From the NCBI GenBank assembly GCA_023415725.1, contig JAEZJR010000343.1, forward strand, positions 1-20,075: a stretch of DNA of 20,075 nucleotides, in the 5' to 3' direction. This document shows, piece by piece, positions 6,461 through 13,489 of the stretch. The DNA is from Acidobacteriota bacterium. GTDB taxonomy: Bacteria > Acidobacteriota > Blastocatellia > Pyrinomonadales > Pyrinomonadaceae. The notes under the pieces were generated by a model. That model had not been told where the DNA came from and did no database searches. It saw only the letters and a list, made by a program, of their open reading frames with translations. Each line of letters starts with the position of its first letter. The first letter of the stretch is position 1. The position numbers were made by a program, and so were the translations under genes.

Positions 6461-7663
6461 ATGAGCAACGAGTCAACAAATTCCGGATCATCAAGAGCAC
6501 TTTTTCTGTCGACTACCGCGTTCGCGGTTTCTTTTGCGGTTTGGGGACTGATCGCGGCCCTCGCCCCGAAATTCACCGAATTGTACAATCTGTCGGCGAC
6601 GCAGAAGAGCGTGATGATCGCGATCCCGGTTTTGCTGGGTTCGGTAGGGCGCATATTCGCGGGCCTGGCGGCGGATAAGTTCGGCGGGCGGTTGGTGATG
6701 TCTGCACTGCTGGTCTTCTCTGCGATACCGGCGATCGGGATAGCATTCTCGACGAGCTTCAACCAGCTCCTGTTGTTCGGGCTTCTCCTCGGCATCGCGG
6801 GCACGACCTTCCCCGTTGGCGTGGGTTTCACATCGCGATGGTTCCCGCCGGAGAAGCAAGGCTTCGCTCTCGGCGTTTACGGGATGGGCAACATCGGGCA
6901 GTCGATAGCCGTGTTCGGTGCTCCGGTGCTGGCCGCTTCGCTGGGAGATTGGCGGGCGGTGTTCTACATCTTCGCCGCGGTCGCACTCATCTGGGGCGTC
7001 GTGTTCTACCTTACTGCGAAGCAATCGCCAACTGCCGTCCGTCCGAAAACTTTGAGCGAAAGCCTCGCCCCGCTCAAAACCTCGAAGATCGCCTGGGTGC
7101 TTTCGCTCTTCTACTTCCTGACATTCGGCGGCTTCGTAGCACTCGCTCTATACATGCCGACGCTGCTGCGCGAGATCTTCGCCCTTTCACCGACGGACGC
7201 AGGCGCACGCACCGCAGGGTTCGTCGTGCTGGCCACGCTTACCCGCCCCATCGGCGGCATCCTGGCGGATAAATTCGGCGGAGAAAAGATCCTCGTCGGG
7301 GTCTTCCTCGCCATCGGCGTGCTTTCGATGTTCCTGAGTTCGACCTCGATGGTGCCGTTCACGATCGGCGCACTCGGATGCGCGGCGGCCCTGGGCCTCG
7401 GCAACGGCGCGGTATTCAAACTCGTCCCGCAATACTTCGCGAAAGAGACGGGCACGGTCACCGGTCTCGTCGGTGCCTTCGGCGGCCTCGGCGGGTTCTT
7501 CCCGCCGCTGGAACTCGGGCTGATCAAGGACGCGATGGGGAGCTACACGCTCGGCTTCGTCCTGCTCTCCGCCTTCTCGATGATGTGCCTCGCGGTGAAC
7601 TACTTCGTCTTCATCAGAAAGCCGGGCACCGCATCCGCAGCCGTTCAGCAGCCGACCCCTTAG
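6461..7663 (+). CDS. narK: NarK/NasA-type nitrate/nitrite transporter (MFS, NNP family)
   Basis: This 400-residue, 12-helix major facilitator moves nitrate and/or nitrite across the inner membrane, feeding the cytoplasmic reductase or removing nitrite. The nitrate/nitrite-porter signature is clear near residues 314-348 (GNGAVFKLVPQYF followed by a Gly-rich stretch ending GGFFPP). A related Gly-rich stretch occurs near residue 114. Arginines R64 (GSVGRIFAGLAADKFGG) and R262 (TRPIGGILADKFGG) match the paired substrate-binding arginines of NarK in the two MFS halves. A GGAGGG ribosome-binding site precedes the ATG. The hemerythrin-like gene follows after 12 bp, with its ribosome-binding site overlapping this stop codon. 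Confidence 0.93.
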   Translation: MSNESTNSGSSRALFLSTTAFAVSFAVWGLIAALAPKFTELYNLSATQKSVMIAIPVLLGSVGRIFAGLAADKFGGRLVMSALLVFSAIPAIGIAFSTSFNQLLLFGLLLGIAGTTFPVGVGFTSRWFPPEKQGFALGVYGMGNIGQSIAVFGAPVLAASLGDWRAVFYIFAAVALIWGVVFYLTAKQSPTAVRPKTLSESLAPLKTSKIAWVLSLFYFLTFGGFVALALYMPTLLREIFALSPTDAGARTAGFVVLATLTRPIGGILADKFGGEKILVGVFLAIGVLSMFLSSTSMVPFTIGALGCAAALGLGNGAVFKLVPQYFAKETGTVTGLVGAFGGLGGFFPPLELGLIKDAMGSYTLGFVLLSAFSMMCLAVNYFVFIRKPGTASAAVQQPTP

Positions 7664-7675
7664 GAGCACATTCGA

Positions 7676-8158
7676 ATGTTCGCGCGAGCGCTGGAAGCGG
7701 ATCACCGGGAGATCGATGCACTTTACGCGGACGCGGTCGCCGCCCTCGAGTCGGGCAACGCGGCCGCGGCCCTCGAACGCGTAGACCTTTTCTGGGCACG
7801 CCTCGCGATGCACATCCGTGCCGAGCACCTGCATCTATTCCCGGCACTCTCCAAGTCGCCGAAAACCGCGGATGTGATCTCGCGTCTCCGCGAAGACCAT
7901 AACCTCTTCATGAACAGGTTGGCGGACGCGATCAAGCTTCTACGAAGCGCGTGCGACATCCCAACGCCTGCTCTATCCGAACCTCTCGAAATAGTGCGAA
8001 ACCTAAAAGTCATGCTCGCCGACCACAACCGAGTTGAAGAGCAAACCGTCTACATCGACACGGGAAGCATTTCAGGCACGGAGCTCGACGATCTCGCCGC
8101 CGCCATAGATAAAGAACTTACCAATCTGCCGCCGCGATTTGCCGGCGGTGCAAAGTGA
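7676..8158 (+). CDS. Hemerythrin-like (HHE) di-iron protein
   Basis: This 160-residue helical protein has the HHE cation-binding pattern. H10 lies in ADHREID, H46/E50/H51 in the segment ending LFPAL, H75 in REDHN, and H117 with E121/E122 in ADHNRVEEQTVY. These can supply a non-heme di-iron site that binds O2 or NO, or repairs Fe-S clusters damaged by nitric oxide. The ribosome-binding site AGGAG overlaps the narK stop codon, so it is coupled to nitrate transport. A protective or sensing role against reactive nitrogen species is inferred from context. It is shorter than the YtfE/RIC repair proteins and lacks their N-terminal ScdA domain. Confidence 0.85.
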   Translation: MFARALEADHREIDALYADAVAALESGNAAAALERVDLFWARLAMHIRAEHLHLFPALSKSPKTADVISRLREDHNLFMNRLADAIKLLRSACDIPTPALSEPLEIVRNLKVMLADHNRVEEQTVYIDTGSISGTELDDLAAAIDKELTNLPPRFAGGAK

Positions 8159-8185
8159 GAACCGAGTCACAACTCAACGCCCTCA

Positions 8186-8214
8186 TCGACTTGCTGCGTA
8201 AGCGGTCGTAAAAT
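8186..8214 (+). promoter_or_regulatory. Candidate promoter of the Crp/Fnr gene
   Basis: TCGACT at 8186-8191 and TAAAAT at 8209-8214 are separated by 17 bp. The predicted start of transcription falls within a few bases of the ATG at 8224, and there is no clear Shine-Dalgarno sequence, so the mRNA may be leaderless or nearly so. The call rests on motif matching only. Confidence 0.35.
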
Positions 8215-8223
8215 CTACGGGTA

Positions 8224-8913
8224 ATGGACGCACGAGCGGAGATCTTCAAGAAAGCGGACCTGTTCGCGGGGCTCGACGACGAGGCGGTGACGTATCTTGC
8301 TTCGCGGGCGAAGGAGAAGAAACTCGCGAAGGACGAGATACTTTTCATCGCCGGCGAACCGTCGTCCGGGTTGTTCGTCATCGCGGAAGGATCGGTGCGG
8401 GCGTTCCGCTCGTCGCCCGATGGCCGCGAGCAGGTCATCCATATCGAAAGGGCCGTGACCACCGTCGCCGAAGTGACCGTGTTCGATGAGGGTGCATACC
8501 CGTCAACCGTCGCGGCCGAGGAACCCACCCGGGTCTTCTTCATTCGTAAAAGCGACATCCGCGAAGCGTGCATCCGCCACCCTCAGTTGGCACTTACGGC
8601 GGCAAGGCTGCTCGCGACCCGCCTTCGCAAATGTGCCGAACTCGTCGAGACGCTCTCCCTCCGCGAGGTGGGCCAGCGCGTCGCCCGCGTGCTCCTGGAG
8701 CAGGCAACCGCAAAAGGCGTGAAGAACGGAAGTGCCACATTCCAACAGCCGCTCACCCACAACCAACTCGCCGCCCGGATCGGCACCGTCAGGGAAGTCG
8801 TCACCCGCTCGTTCATCCGCCTCCAAACTCTCGGGCTCGTCGAGATCAACGGAAAAAAGGTGAACATCCCCGACATCGCCGCCCTCGCAAAATACGCCGC
8901 CTCCGCACAGTAG
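8224..8913 (+). CDS. Crp/Fnr-family transcriptional regulator
   Basis: This 229-residue regulator has an N-terminal cyclic-nucleotide-binding-type beta-roll (about 1-120), a dimerisation helix (about 120-150) and a C-terminal Crp winged helix (about 155-222). The recognition helix contains R190-E191-V-V-T-R195, matching the RExxxR pattern of Crp. The only cysteines are C116 and C137, so it lacks the N-terminal cysteine cluster of Fnr and should not sense O2 through a [4Fe-4S] center. An Nnr/Dnr-like NO sensor or a small-ligand sensor is possible. It sits 65 bp after the hemerythrin-like gene and is the natural candidate for controlling the nitrate locus. I found no convincing TTGAT-N4-ATCAA box in the upstream gaps. 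Confidence 0.88.
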   Translation: MDARAEIFKKADLFAGLDDEAVTYLASRAKEKKLAKDEILFIAGEPSSGLFVIAEGSVRAFRSSPDGREQVIHIERAVTTVAEVTVFDEGAYPSTVAAEEPTRVFFIRKSDIREACIRHPQLALTAARLLATRLRKCAELVETLSLREVGQRVARVLLEQATAKGVKNGSATFQQPLTHNQLAARIGTVREVVTRSFIRLQTLGLVEINGKKVNIPDIAALAKYAASAQ

Positions 8914-8990
8914 TCTTGAAACGCAAGGGAGAAACCGGAGTCATCCACGAAGCCGATCCCGATCATCTCTCAAATTCAACGACGCGTGTC

Positions 8991-9100
8991 TTGTTCGAGC
9001 ATATCCCCCCGTTCACTGGTGATCCTTGTTTGAGCATAGCCACGCCGTTCACGGCGTGGTCGTCATTCCGGCCCATTCCTTCAGGGCGTTTCAACGCCCT
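8991..9100. repeat. Palindromic repeat mosaic, copy A
   Basis: The 320-bp gene-free gap 8914-9233 contains this element. A 36-bp unit (9026-9061) starts TTGTTTGAGCATAG and contains the stem CCACGCCG-TTCA-CGGCGTGG (9040-9059). It is preceded by a degenerate copy at 8991-9024. A second stem, AGGGCGTT-TC-AACGCCCT, is at 9083-9100. The same units recur near 12767 and 13490. They look like REP-type palindromes dispersed between genes. I see no coding region in the gap. Confidence 0.75.
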
Positions 9101-9130
9101 TCCTCTCGGGGCACGTTTCTTATTTTCTTA

Positions 9131-9170
9131 TTTCGTGGTTCTAAATTCTTAGATCTTCTGAACCACGAAA
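9131..9170. other. Eleven-bp hairpin before the secreted-protein gene
   Basis: TTTCGTGGTTC (9131-9141) and GAACCACGAAA (9160-9170) form a perfect stem around an 18-nt A/T-rich loop. It lies between the copy A palindromes and the gene at 9234. It has no U-tract. It may be a terminator for the Crp/Fnr transcript or another dispersed repeat. Confidence 0.45.
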
Positions 9171-9233
9171 GCGGTCAATCCAGGCCCCTCCACTTCGACG
9201 CCCGAAAGGACTACAATTATTCGCGGTGACGCT

Positions 9234-9737
9234 ATGAAAACATTCCTGCTTATCGCCCTAACGGCCGTACTTGCGGCAGTGGTTCCCGCTCAGCAGCCGT
9301 GCACCATGACGAAGGACCAATTGCCGGCGATGCGCAAGCTGCGGCTCGGGATGGAGCGGGCCGAGTTTGAAAAGCATTACAAAGGGGCGAGCATCCTGGT
9401 CATGAAGCGCCACGCCGCGGACCCGTCAGATTTTGAGGGGCTCGAAGGCATCGCGTTCGATTTCCACCAGGGCAGGCTTTATTTCATCGAATACAATTTC
9501 GACCGGAAGGCAGTGAAATGGGCGAAGGTGCAGGACTTCGCGAAGAACGTCAGCGAGAACCTGAAGCTGCCCGAGGACGCCTGGCGAGTAGAGCCCGGCG
9601 ACTTTCTGGCCACCATGAAGTGCGCTGACTTCTTCGTAAAAATCAACAGCAGATACCCCACCCTCACCCTCCGCGACACCGTCGCCGACAAAGCGAAGAA
9701 GGCGGAGGAGGCTGCAAAAAATACATCAAAGCCTTAA
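9234..9737 (+). CDS. Secreted hypothetical protein
   Basis: This 167-residue protein has a clear Sec signal peptide (about residues 1-20, ending near VVPAQQ). The rest is soluble and mixed in charge, with a Lys/Ala/Glu-rich C-terminal tail (about 148-167). Two cysteines (near 23 and 123) could form a disulfide. I do not recognise a family. The pattern LRLGMERAEFEKHYKG near residue 36 resembles the start of small periplasmic proteins in which a short helix precedes a beta-sheet. A TACAAT word at 9212-9217 could be its -10 box. The gene stands alone between repeat-rich gaps. Confidence 0.75.
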   Translation: MKTFLLIALTAVLAAVVPAQQPCTMTKDQLPAMRKLRLGMERAEFEKHYKGASILVMKRHAADPSDFEGLEGIAFDFHQGRLYFIEYNFDRKAVKWAKVQDFAKNVSENLKLPEDAWRVEPGDFLATMKCADFFVKINSRYPTLTLRDTVADKAKKAEEAAKNTSKP

Positions 9738-9764
9738 CGTTCCGGCGGACACCGAGGAGATATT

Positions 9765-9819
9765 GCCAGGTCTGCGATTCCGCGACACTCAAGTAATATC
9801 GGAGAATCGCAGACCTGGC
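9765..9819. repeat. Sixteen-bp perfect inverted repeat
   Basis: GCCAGGTCTGCGATTC (9765-9780) is perfectly complementary to 9804-9819 around a 23-nt loop. The stem is much longer than that of a usual terminator, and no T-run follows. The arm word CAGGTCTGCGATTC recurs at 13704-13717, and its core AGGTCTGCGA at 12912-12921, so it belongs to the dispersed repeat family. It may be a non-autonomous mobile-element remnant. The rest of the 196-bp gap to 9934 holds the promoter-like TATACT noted separately. Confidence 0.7.
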
Positions 9820-9919
9820 GCCGATTTTACCAGCCCAGCATAAAGATTTTGATCATCGAGATCTGTTTCTTGTCCTTCAAATCGACGCTCGATTTTCATA
9901 TTAAGGAACTTTTCACTGA

Positions 9920-9925
9920 TATACT
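9920..9925 (+). promoter_or_regulatory. Candidate -10 box close to the start codon
   Basis: TATACT lies eight bases before the ATG at 9934, and no Shine-Dalgarno sequence is present. Transcription would start at or next to the ATG, giving a leaderless mRNA. No convincing -35 hexamer is visible at 16-18 bp. Confidence 0.35.
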
Positions 9926-9933
9926 GAGCGAGC

Positions 9934-10524
9934 ATGAAAGCTCTTGCCCGTTCGAATAGGCTTGTATTTCCTTTACTAATAGTCACGTTTCTTTCGACGT
10001 CTTGCTTTAACGAAAGGCTCCCCGAGTACAGACCTGACACCTCGCTTGAAACGGAGCGAGTTTACCGTGCGGCAATCAAACACTGGTTTCACGAATACGA
10101 TTCGACGCGTCAGCTTGCGATCCTGAATCCGCCAAATTCGGATGGCATTTCAAAATGGGTGGACAAGTTTGACTCGTTGGACGAAGTTGCGGTCGCTACA
10201 TTCCGGAATTCCTCGGAGGGACCCACTCAACTGACTTCGGGAATGTTTGATGAACTCCCATTTGCCGTACGGGTCTTCGAAATGGATGCGTTGATCGGGG
10301 AGAAAGGAGAGATTCTTGACAAGAAGATGCGGTCCGAAGGGAGCTACTCCGGATTACTGAGGTTGTCAGTACTGTTGTTTAACTCCGATCGGACCCTCGC
10401 GATTGTCCAAGGGGAATACACCCACTGTCCCCTTTGCAGCTTTGAAGAGGTGCTTTTGCTCAAACGCCAAGAACCAGGCGGAGAATGGAAAGTAGTTGAT
10501 CAAATAGGTCTTTGGATTTCCTGA
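9934..10524 (+). CDS. Putative lipoprotein, unrecognised, lower G+C
   Basis: This 196-residue protein has a hydrophobic N-terminal segment ending FLSTSC, so C24 could be lipidated, although the lipobox is not ideal at position -3. The mature part has no family I recognise. A CPLC motif (in THCPLCSF) lies near residue 165, followed by an EWKVVDQIGLWIS ending typical of a beta-sheet domain. Base composition is visibly more A/T-rich than in neighbouring genes, which suggests later acquisition or relaxed selection. It converges with the PhoD-like gene, with only 26 bp between the two stop codons and no obvious terminator hairpin there. Confidence 0.7.
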   Translation: MKALARSNRLVFPLLIVTFLSTSCFNERLPEYRPDTSLETERVYRAAIKHWFHEYDSTRQLAILNPPNSDGISKWVDKFDSLDEVAVATFRNSSEGPTQLTSGMFDELPFAVRVFEMDALIGEKGEILDKKMRSEGSYSGLLRLSVLLFNSDRTLAIVQGEYTHCPLCSFEEVLLLKRQEPGGEWKVVDQIGLWIS

Positions 10525-10550
10525 CAATCTTTCAAAAGCATTGGGCGCCG

Positions 10551-12620
10551 TCAGATCGACAGTCCGACGCTACCCTCCAAAACTTGAACATCAAGGTGCG
10601 GCCGCTCGCCCGGTTTCCAGAGCTTAGCGACGTGCGCGACACGGTAGCGCAGCGGCCCGCCGTCGCGTTCAGCGCTGCGAGTGACGGGGCGCGGTATGCA
10701 AACGAACTCCGTCCGCATTTCATCGCTCGTGAGCCGCACCGTCGCGTAGCCGTGCCCGCCCAGGTCGACGAACTCCAGGTGCGGCGCAAGCTGCGGGTTC
10801 GAAAGCTCCCGCGCTTTCTTGAGGTCGAAGCTCTTCGCGTATTCGATGCACGAGCGGACGCCGTGCCTCAGCAGCATGTTGTAGGTCCATTCCGGCTTAC
10901 CGCCTTCGGGGCGATCGGCGAGGAAAAGGGCGCGCAACGGGTGCTCTTTTCGTAGTCCGTGTTCCAGGGCTTCCATCGCACCGGGACTTATCAGCGACCC
11001 GCCGACGAAGCTCAATCCCACCGGTTCGAATTTCCGCGGCGGCAGCTCGGCTGCGGCGTACCCGGCCCAGAAGGCGTGGCGGTCGCCGGAGACGATCGCG
11101 AAGCCGGTGATCTCCGCGTCGCGCACGAGGTCGTAGATCTCCTTTCGCTCGGCGTAGGCCGCCCCGTAATCGTCGGTCCTGCCTATCCCGTACGTGTCGG
11201 GCGGCCACGGATTCTTTGTCATCCCGGCCGGCAGGTTCTGCAGGTCCACGCGGTTGTCGAGGGCCCCGAGCGAATTGCCCCAGATCTTCCACGTCGCTTC
11301 CGACTTGCGTAAGGAGTCCTTGAACCATTTCTTCTGGTCGGCACCGAGTATCGTCCGCGGCTCCTTGTCCTTGCTCGGATTCGCGATCTTCGCTTCGCGG
11401 AAATGCAGCTCGGCGGGCGCTTTCCCTCCGTCGGCCGTACGCCCCATGTCGAGCGCGATCATTGCTTCCTCCGAAAAATAGCCGCGGAATGACGGGTCGT
11501 AGATCTTTCCAACTTCTTCGGCGTCTGACGGGTCCGCGCCGGCGAAGCTGCGCTGATCGGTGATGAGCAGGTCTAGATGCTTGCCGTAGCGCAGCGCCCG
11601 GTAAGCGATCAGGCTGCGGATCGCGGCCAGGTTGTTCGGCTCCAGCCCTAACCCGTTCGCGTCCCACCTATCGATCTTGACGTTCTCCACCGCGACTTTT
11701 CCGAATTCCTCGAGCGAGCCGCTCGGCGCCTTCACGCGCGCCGGAATGTATTCGAACCACGCCTGGTTCGCGGCGACCTTGACCTTCTGCCCGGGCTGCG
11801 GCGGGCCGCCCTGCTGCAGGATGCTCTGCCGCCCCTGCCACGAAAATTCGTGGTTGTCCCAGATGCATACGAACGGCCAGCGCGCCCGCGCGTCCTGCAG
11901 GTCCGGGTCGTCGAGATAACCCTTGTAAACGGCGCGATAGCCTTCAACGGTTCGCGGCCAGTAAAGATTGCCCGTCTTTCCGGCGTCAGGGATCCGGCAA
12001 ACCTCGTAGATCGTCCGGTCGTATCGGGTGGCCCCCTCCTCCGGATATTGAACGACCTCGTATATGAAATCGCCGAGGTGCAGCACGAAGCCGAGCTGGT
12101 CCGCGGCCCGCGCCCGCTCGTCTTCGAAGATCATCCGGCGGTAAGCGTTGAGCTTCCCTTCGTTGACGCTCTGGCAGCTGACAAAAGCGAAGTTCACCGG
12201 CCGCGGGTCGTTTTGCTTCGGCGCGGTGATCGTGCGCCCGATCCGACTCCCGTTGCCTTCCGCGTCCGTGAACCGGTACCAATACACCCGCGCCGGCTTC
12301 AACCCTCCGACCAATACACGCGCCGTCCAATCGGCCGCTGCCGAAACCGGTGCGGTCGATCGAGCCACGACCTTACTGAACTGCTCGTCCTCGGCGACCT
12401 CCACCGTCAGCATCTGCCGCCCGCCCTTATCGAACGGCCGCCGCGTCCACAGCAAAACGCTGTCCGGCCCGGGATCGCCCGAAGCAACACCCTCCGGAAA
12501 CATCTCCCGCCGCTCCCGCCACCTAACGTCCGACGCCCACACCCCCGCCGAACCCCAAGCCAACACAGCCCCACACGCCGCCGCCTGCTTCAAAAATTCC
12601 CGCCGCTTCATTCCGCTCAT
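10551..12620 (-). CDS. phoD: PhoD-like alkaline phosphatase/phosphodiesterase, Tat-exported
   Basis: This 689-residue secreted metallophosphatase is expected to release phosphate from phosphodiesters or monoesters outside the cytoplasm. A Tat signal is present at the N-terminus (K5-R6-R7-E-F-L-K, then a hydrophobic stretch to about A29). A PhoD N-terminal beta domain follows (about 38-135, FPEGVASGDP start), then the catalytic domain with FVSC149Q, GD184FIYE, WD255NHE and, near the C-terminus, GDRHAFWAG. The Cys in VSCQ and the acidic/His motifs match metal ligands of the PhoD family. It is somewhat longer than Bacillus PhoD (about 580 residues). The start is either this ATG or the in-frame ATG three codons later, which would place the twin arginine closer to the N-terminus. 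It is the only minus-strand gene here, and a Pho box was not identified. Confidence 0.92.
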   Translation of the reverse strand: MSGMKRREFLKQAAACGAVLAWGSAGVWASDVRWRERREMFPEGVASGDPGPDSVLLWTRRPFDKGGRQMLTVEVAEDEQFSKVVARSTAPVSAAADWTARVLVGGLKPARVYWYRFTDAEGNGSRIGRTITAPKQNDPRPVNFAFVSCQSVNEGKLNAYRRMIFEDERARAADQLGFVLHLGDFIYEVVQYPEEGATRYDRTIYEVCRIPDAGKTGNLYWPRTVEGYRAVYKGYLDDPDLQDARARWPFVCIWDNHEFSWQGRQSILQQGGPPQPGQKVKVAANQAWFEYIPARVKAPSGSLEEFGKVAVENVKIDRWDANGLGLEPNNLAAIRSLIAYRALRYGKHLDLLITDQRSFAGADPSDAEEVGKIYDPSFRGYFSEEAMIALDMGRTADGGKAPAELHFREAKIANPSKDKEPRTILGADQKKWFKDSLRKSEATWKIWGNSLGALDNRVDLQNLPAGMTKNPWPPDTYGIGRTDDYGAAYAERKEIYDLVRDAEITGFAIVSGDRHAFWAGYAAAELPPRKFEPVGLSFVGGSLISPGAMEALEHGLRKEHPLRALFLADRPEGGKPEWTYNMLLRHGVRSCIEYAKSFDLKKARELSNPQLAPHLEFVDLGGHGYATVRLTSDEMRTEFVCIPRPVTRSAERDGGPLRYRVAHVAKLWKPGERPHLDVQVLEGSVGLSI

Positions 12621-12766
12621 ATCACTTCACGTCGCTCCCATCCGCCCACCCAAATCCCACGGCTCCCGCCCTCAGCAGGCGCAGAGAACCCCCACTGCTT
12701 GTTTAATTACGGCTCGCATAACAAAAGGTTTAATCTGCAGAACGGCGACCGTTAAGCAGCGTGCCC

Positions 12767-12921
12767 TTGTTCGAGCATAGCCACGCCGTTCACGGCGTGG
12801 TCTCCGGCAATTCTCGCGGGCTTCAGCCTCTGAGAGGCGGAATGTTTGTAGAACGGGGAAGAAAAATTATGGTGTAAGCCCCGTAGGGGCGACATAAAGA
12901 AGACCATTGTTAGGTCTGCGA
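12767..12921. repeat. Palindromic repeat mosaic, copy B
   Basis: The 380-bp gene-free gap 12621-13000 holds this element. It starts with the 36-bp unit (12767-12802) containing CCACGCCG-TTCA-CGGCGTGG. It continues with TTCTCGCGGGC (about 12811-12821), AATGTTTGTAGAAC (12841-12854), CCGTAGGGGC (12881-12890) and AGGTCTGCGA (12912-12921). The same words occur in the same order downstream of the next gene (copy C), although two of them are inverted there. No ORF of interest lies inside. Confidence 0.7.
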
Positions 12922-12988
12922 GAATGCGGCATCCCAGAAACGCCGGCCCGGCACCAGTTTTCCGTGGCAAGAGTTTTCCGAATGCATA

Positions 12989-12994
12989 TATAAT
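12989..12994 (+). promoter_or_regulatory. TATAAT box six bases before a start codon
   Basis: A perfect TATAAT ends six bases before the ATG at 13001. With the usual -10 to +1 distance, transcription would begin at the A of ATG, so the message should be leaderless. No Shine-Dalgarno sequence is present. The -35 region is weak. Confidence 0.5.
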
Positions 12995-13000
12995 CGCCGA

Positions 13001-13486
13001 ATGAAAAACGTAAAGGCTTGGTTGGGGTTGTTGCTGCTGGCGGTCGGGATCGCGGGTTGTGCGGCGGATGATAGAGGTCGGGACGCCGCGCTGCAAGCGT
13101 TGAGGGAAGCGGACCGATCGCTGCAGGCCGCCGTCGCGGCGAAGGACCTTGACCAGATCGTCTCCTTTTACACCGCGGATGCGATCCTGCACCCGACCGC
13201 TAAACCCGGTATAGCGGGGAAGGAGGGCATCCGTGCCGAATGGGCGGCAATACTTCGGATCCCGGATTTCGCGAACAAATCGGAGGGGCAGATCGCCGAT
13301 GTGTCTGCCGCGGGTGATCTCGGGTACACGGCGGGCACCTATGCCGCGACGCTTCGCGGCGAGGACGGGTCGATCGTCACCGAACCCGGGAAATACCTCA
13401 CCGTCTGGAGGAAGCAGCAGGACGGTTCCTGGAAGGTCGCGATCGAGACCTACAACACCGACATTCCACCCCCAGATCATAAATAG
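13001..13486 (+). CDS. NTF2-like (SnoaL/DUF4440-type) lipoprotein
   Basis: This 161-residue protein has a lipoprotein signal (hydrophobic residues 7-19, lipobox I-A-G-C20). The mature part fits the DUF4440/SnoaL-like NTF2 fold: an N-terminal helix (about 30-55, with READRSLQAAVAAKDLDQIVSFY cut here by helix capping), the FYTADAILHP strand motif, and a C-terminal YLTVWRKQQDGSWKVAIE hairpin. Members are cone-shaped proteins with a small-ligand pocket and various functions, so no substrate can be named. The gene is flanked on both sides by matching repeat mosaics and has a -10 box almost touching its ATG. A tandem repeat array follows before the next gene. Confidence 0.82.
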   Translation: MKNVKAWLGLLLLAVGIAGCAADDRGRDAALQALREADRSLQAAVAAKDLDQIVSFYTADAILHPTAKPGIAGKEGIRAEWAAILRIPDFANKSEGQIADVSAAGDLGYTAGTYAATLRGEDGSIVTEPGKYLTVWRKQQDGSWKVAIETYNTDIPPPDHK

Positions 13487-13489
13487 CCT

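Noticed and set aside
8914..9233. tRNA or small structured RNA in the repeat-rich gap
   Set aside because: The stems are simple palindromes shared with other gaps. No cloverleaf or conserved RNA family pattern could be recognised.
9789..10040. Minus-strand frame opposite the start of the lipoprotein gene
   Set aside because: It is short, has no ribosome-binding site or motif, and is partly antisense to a signal peptide with a good promoter-like box.
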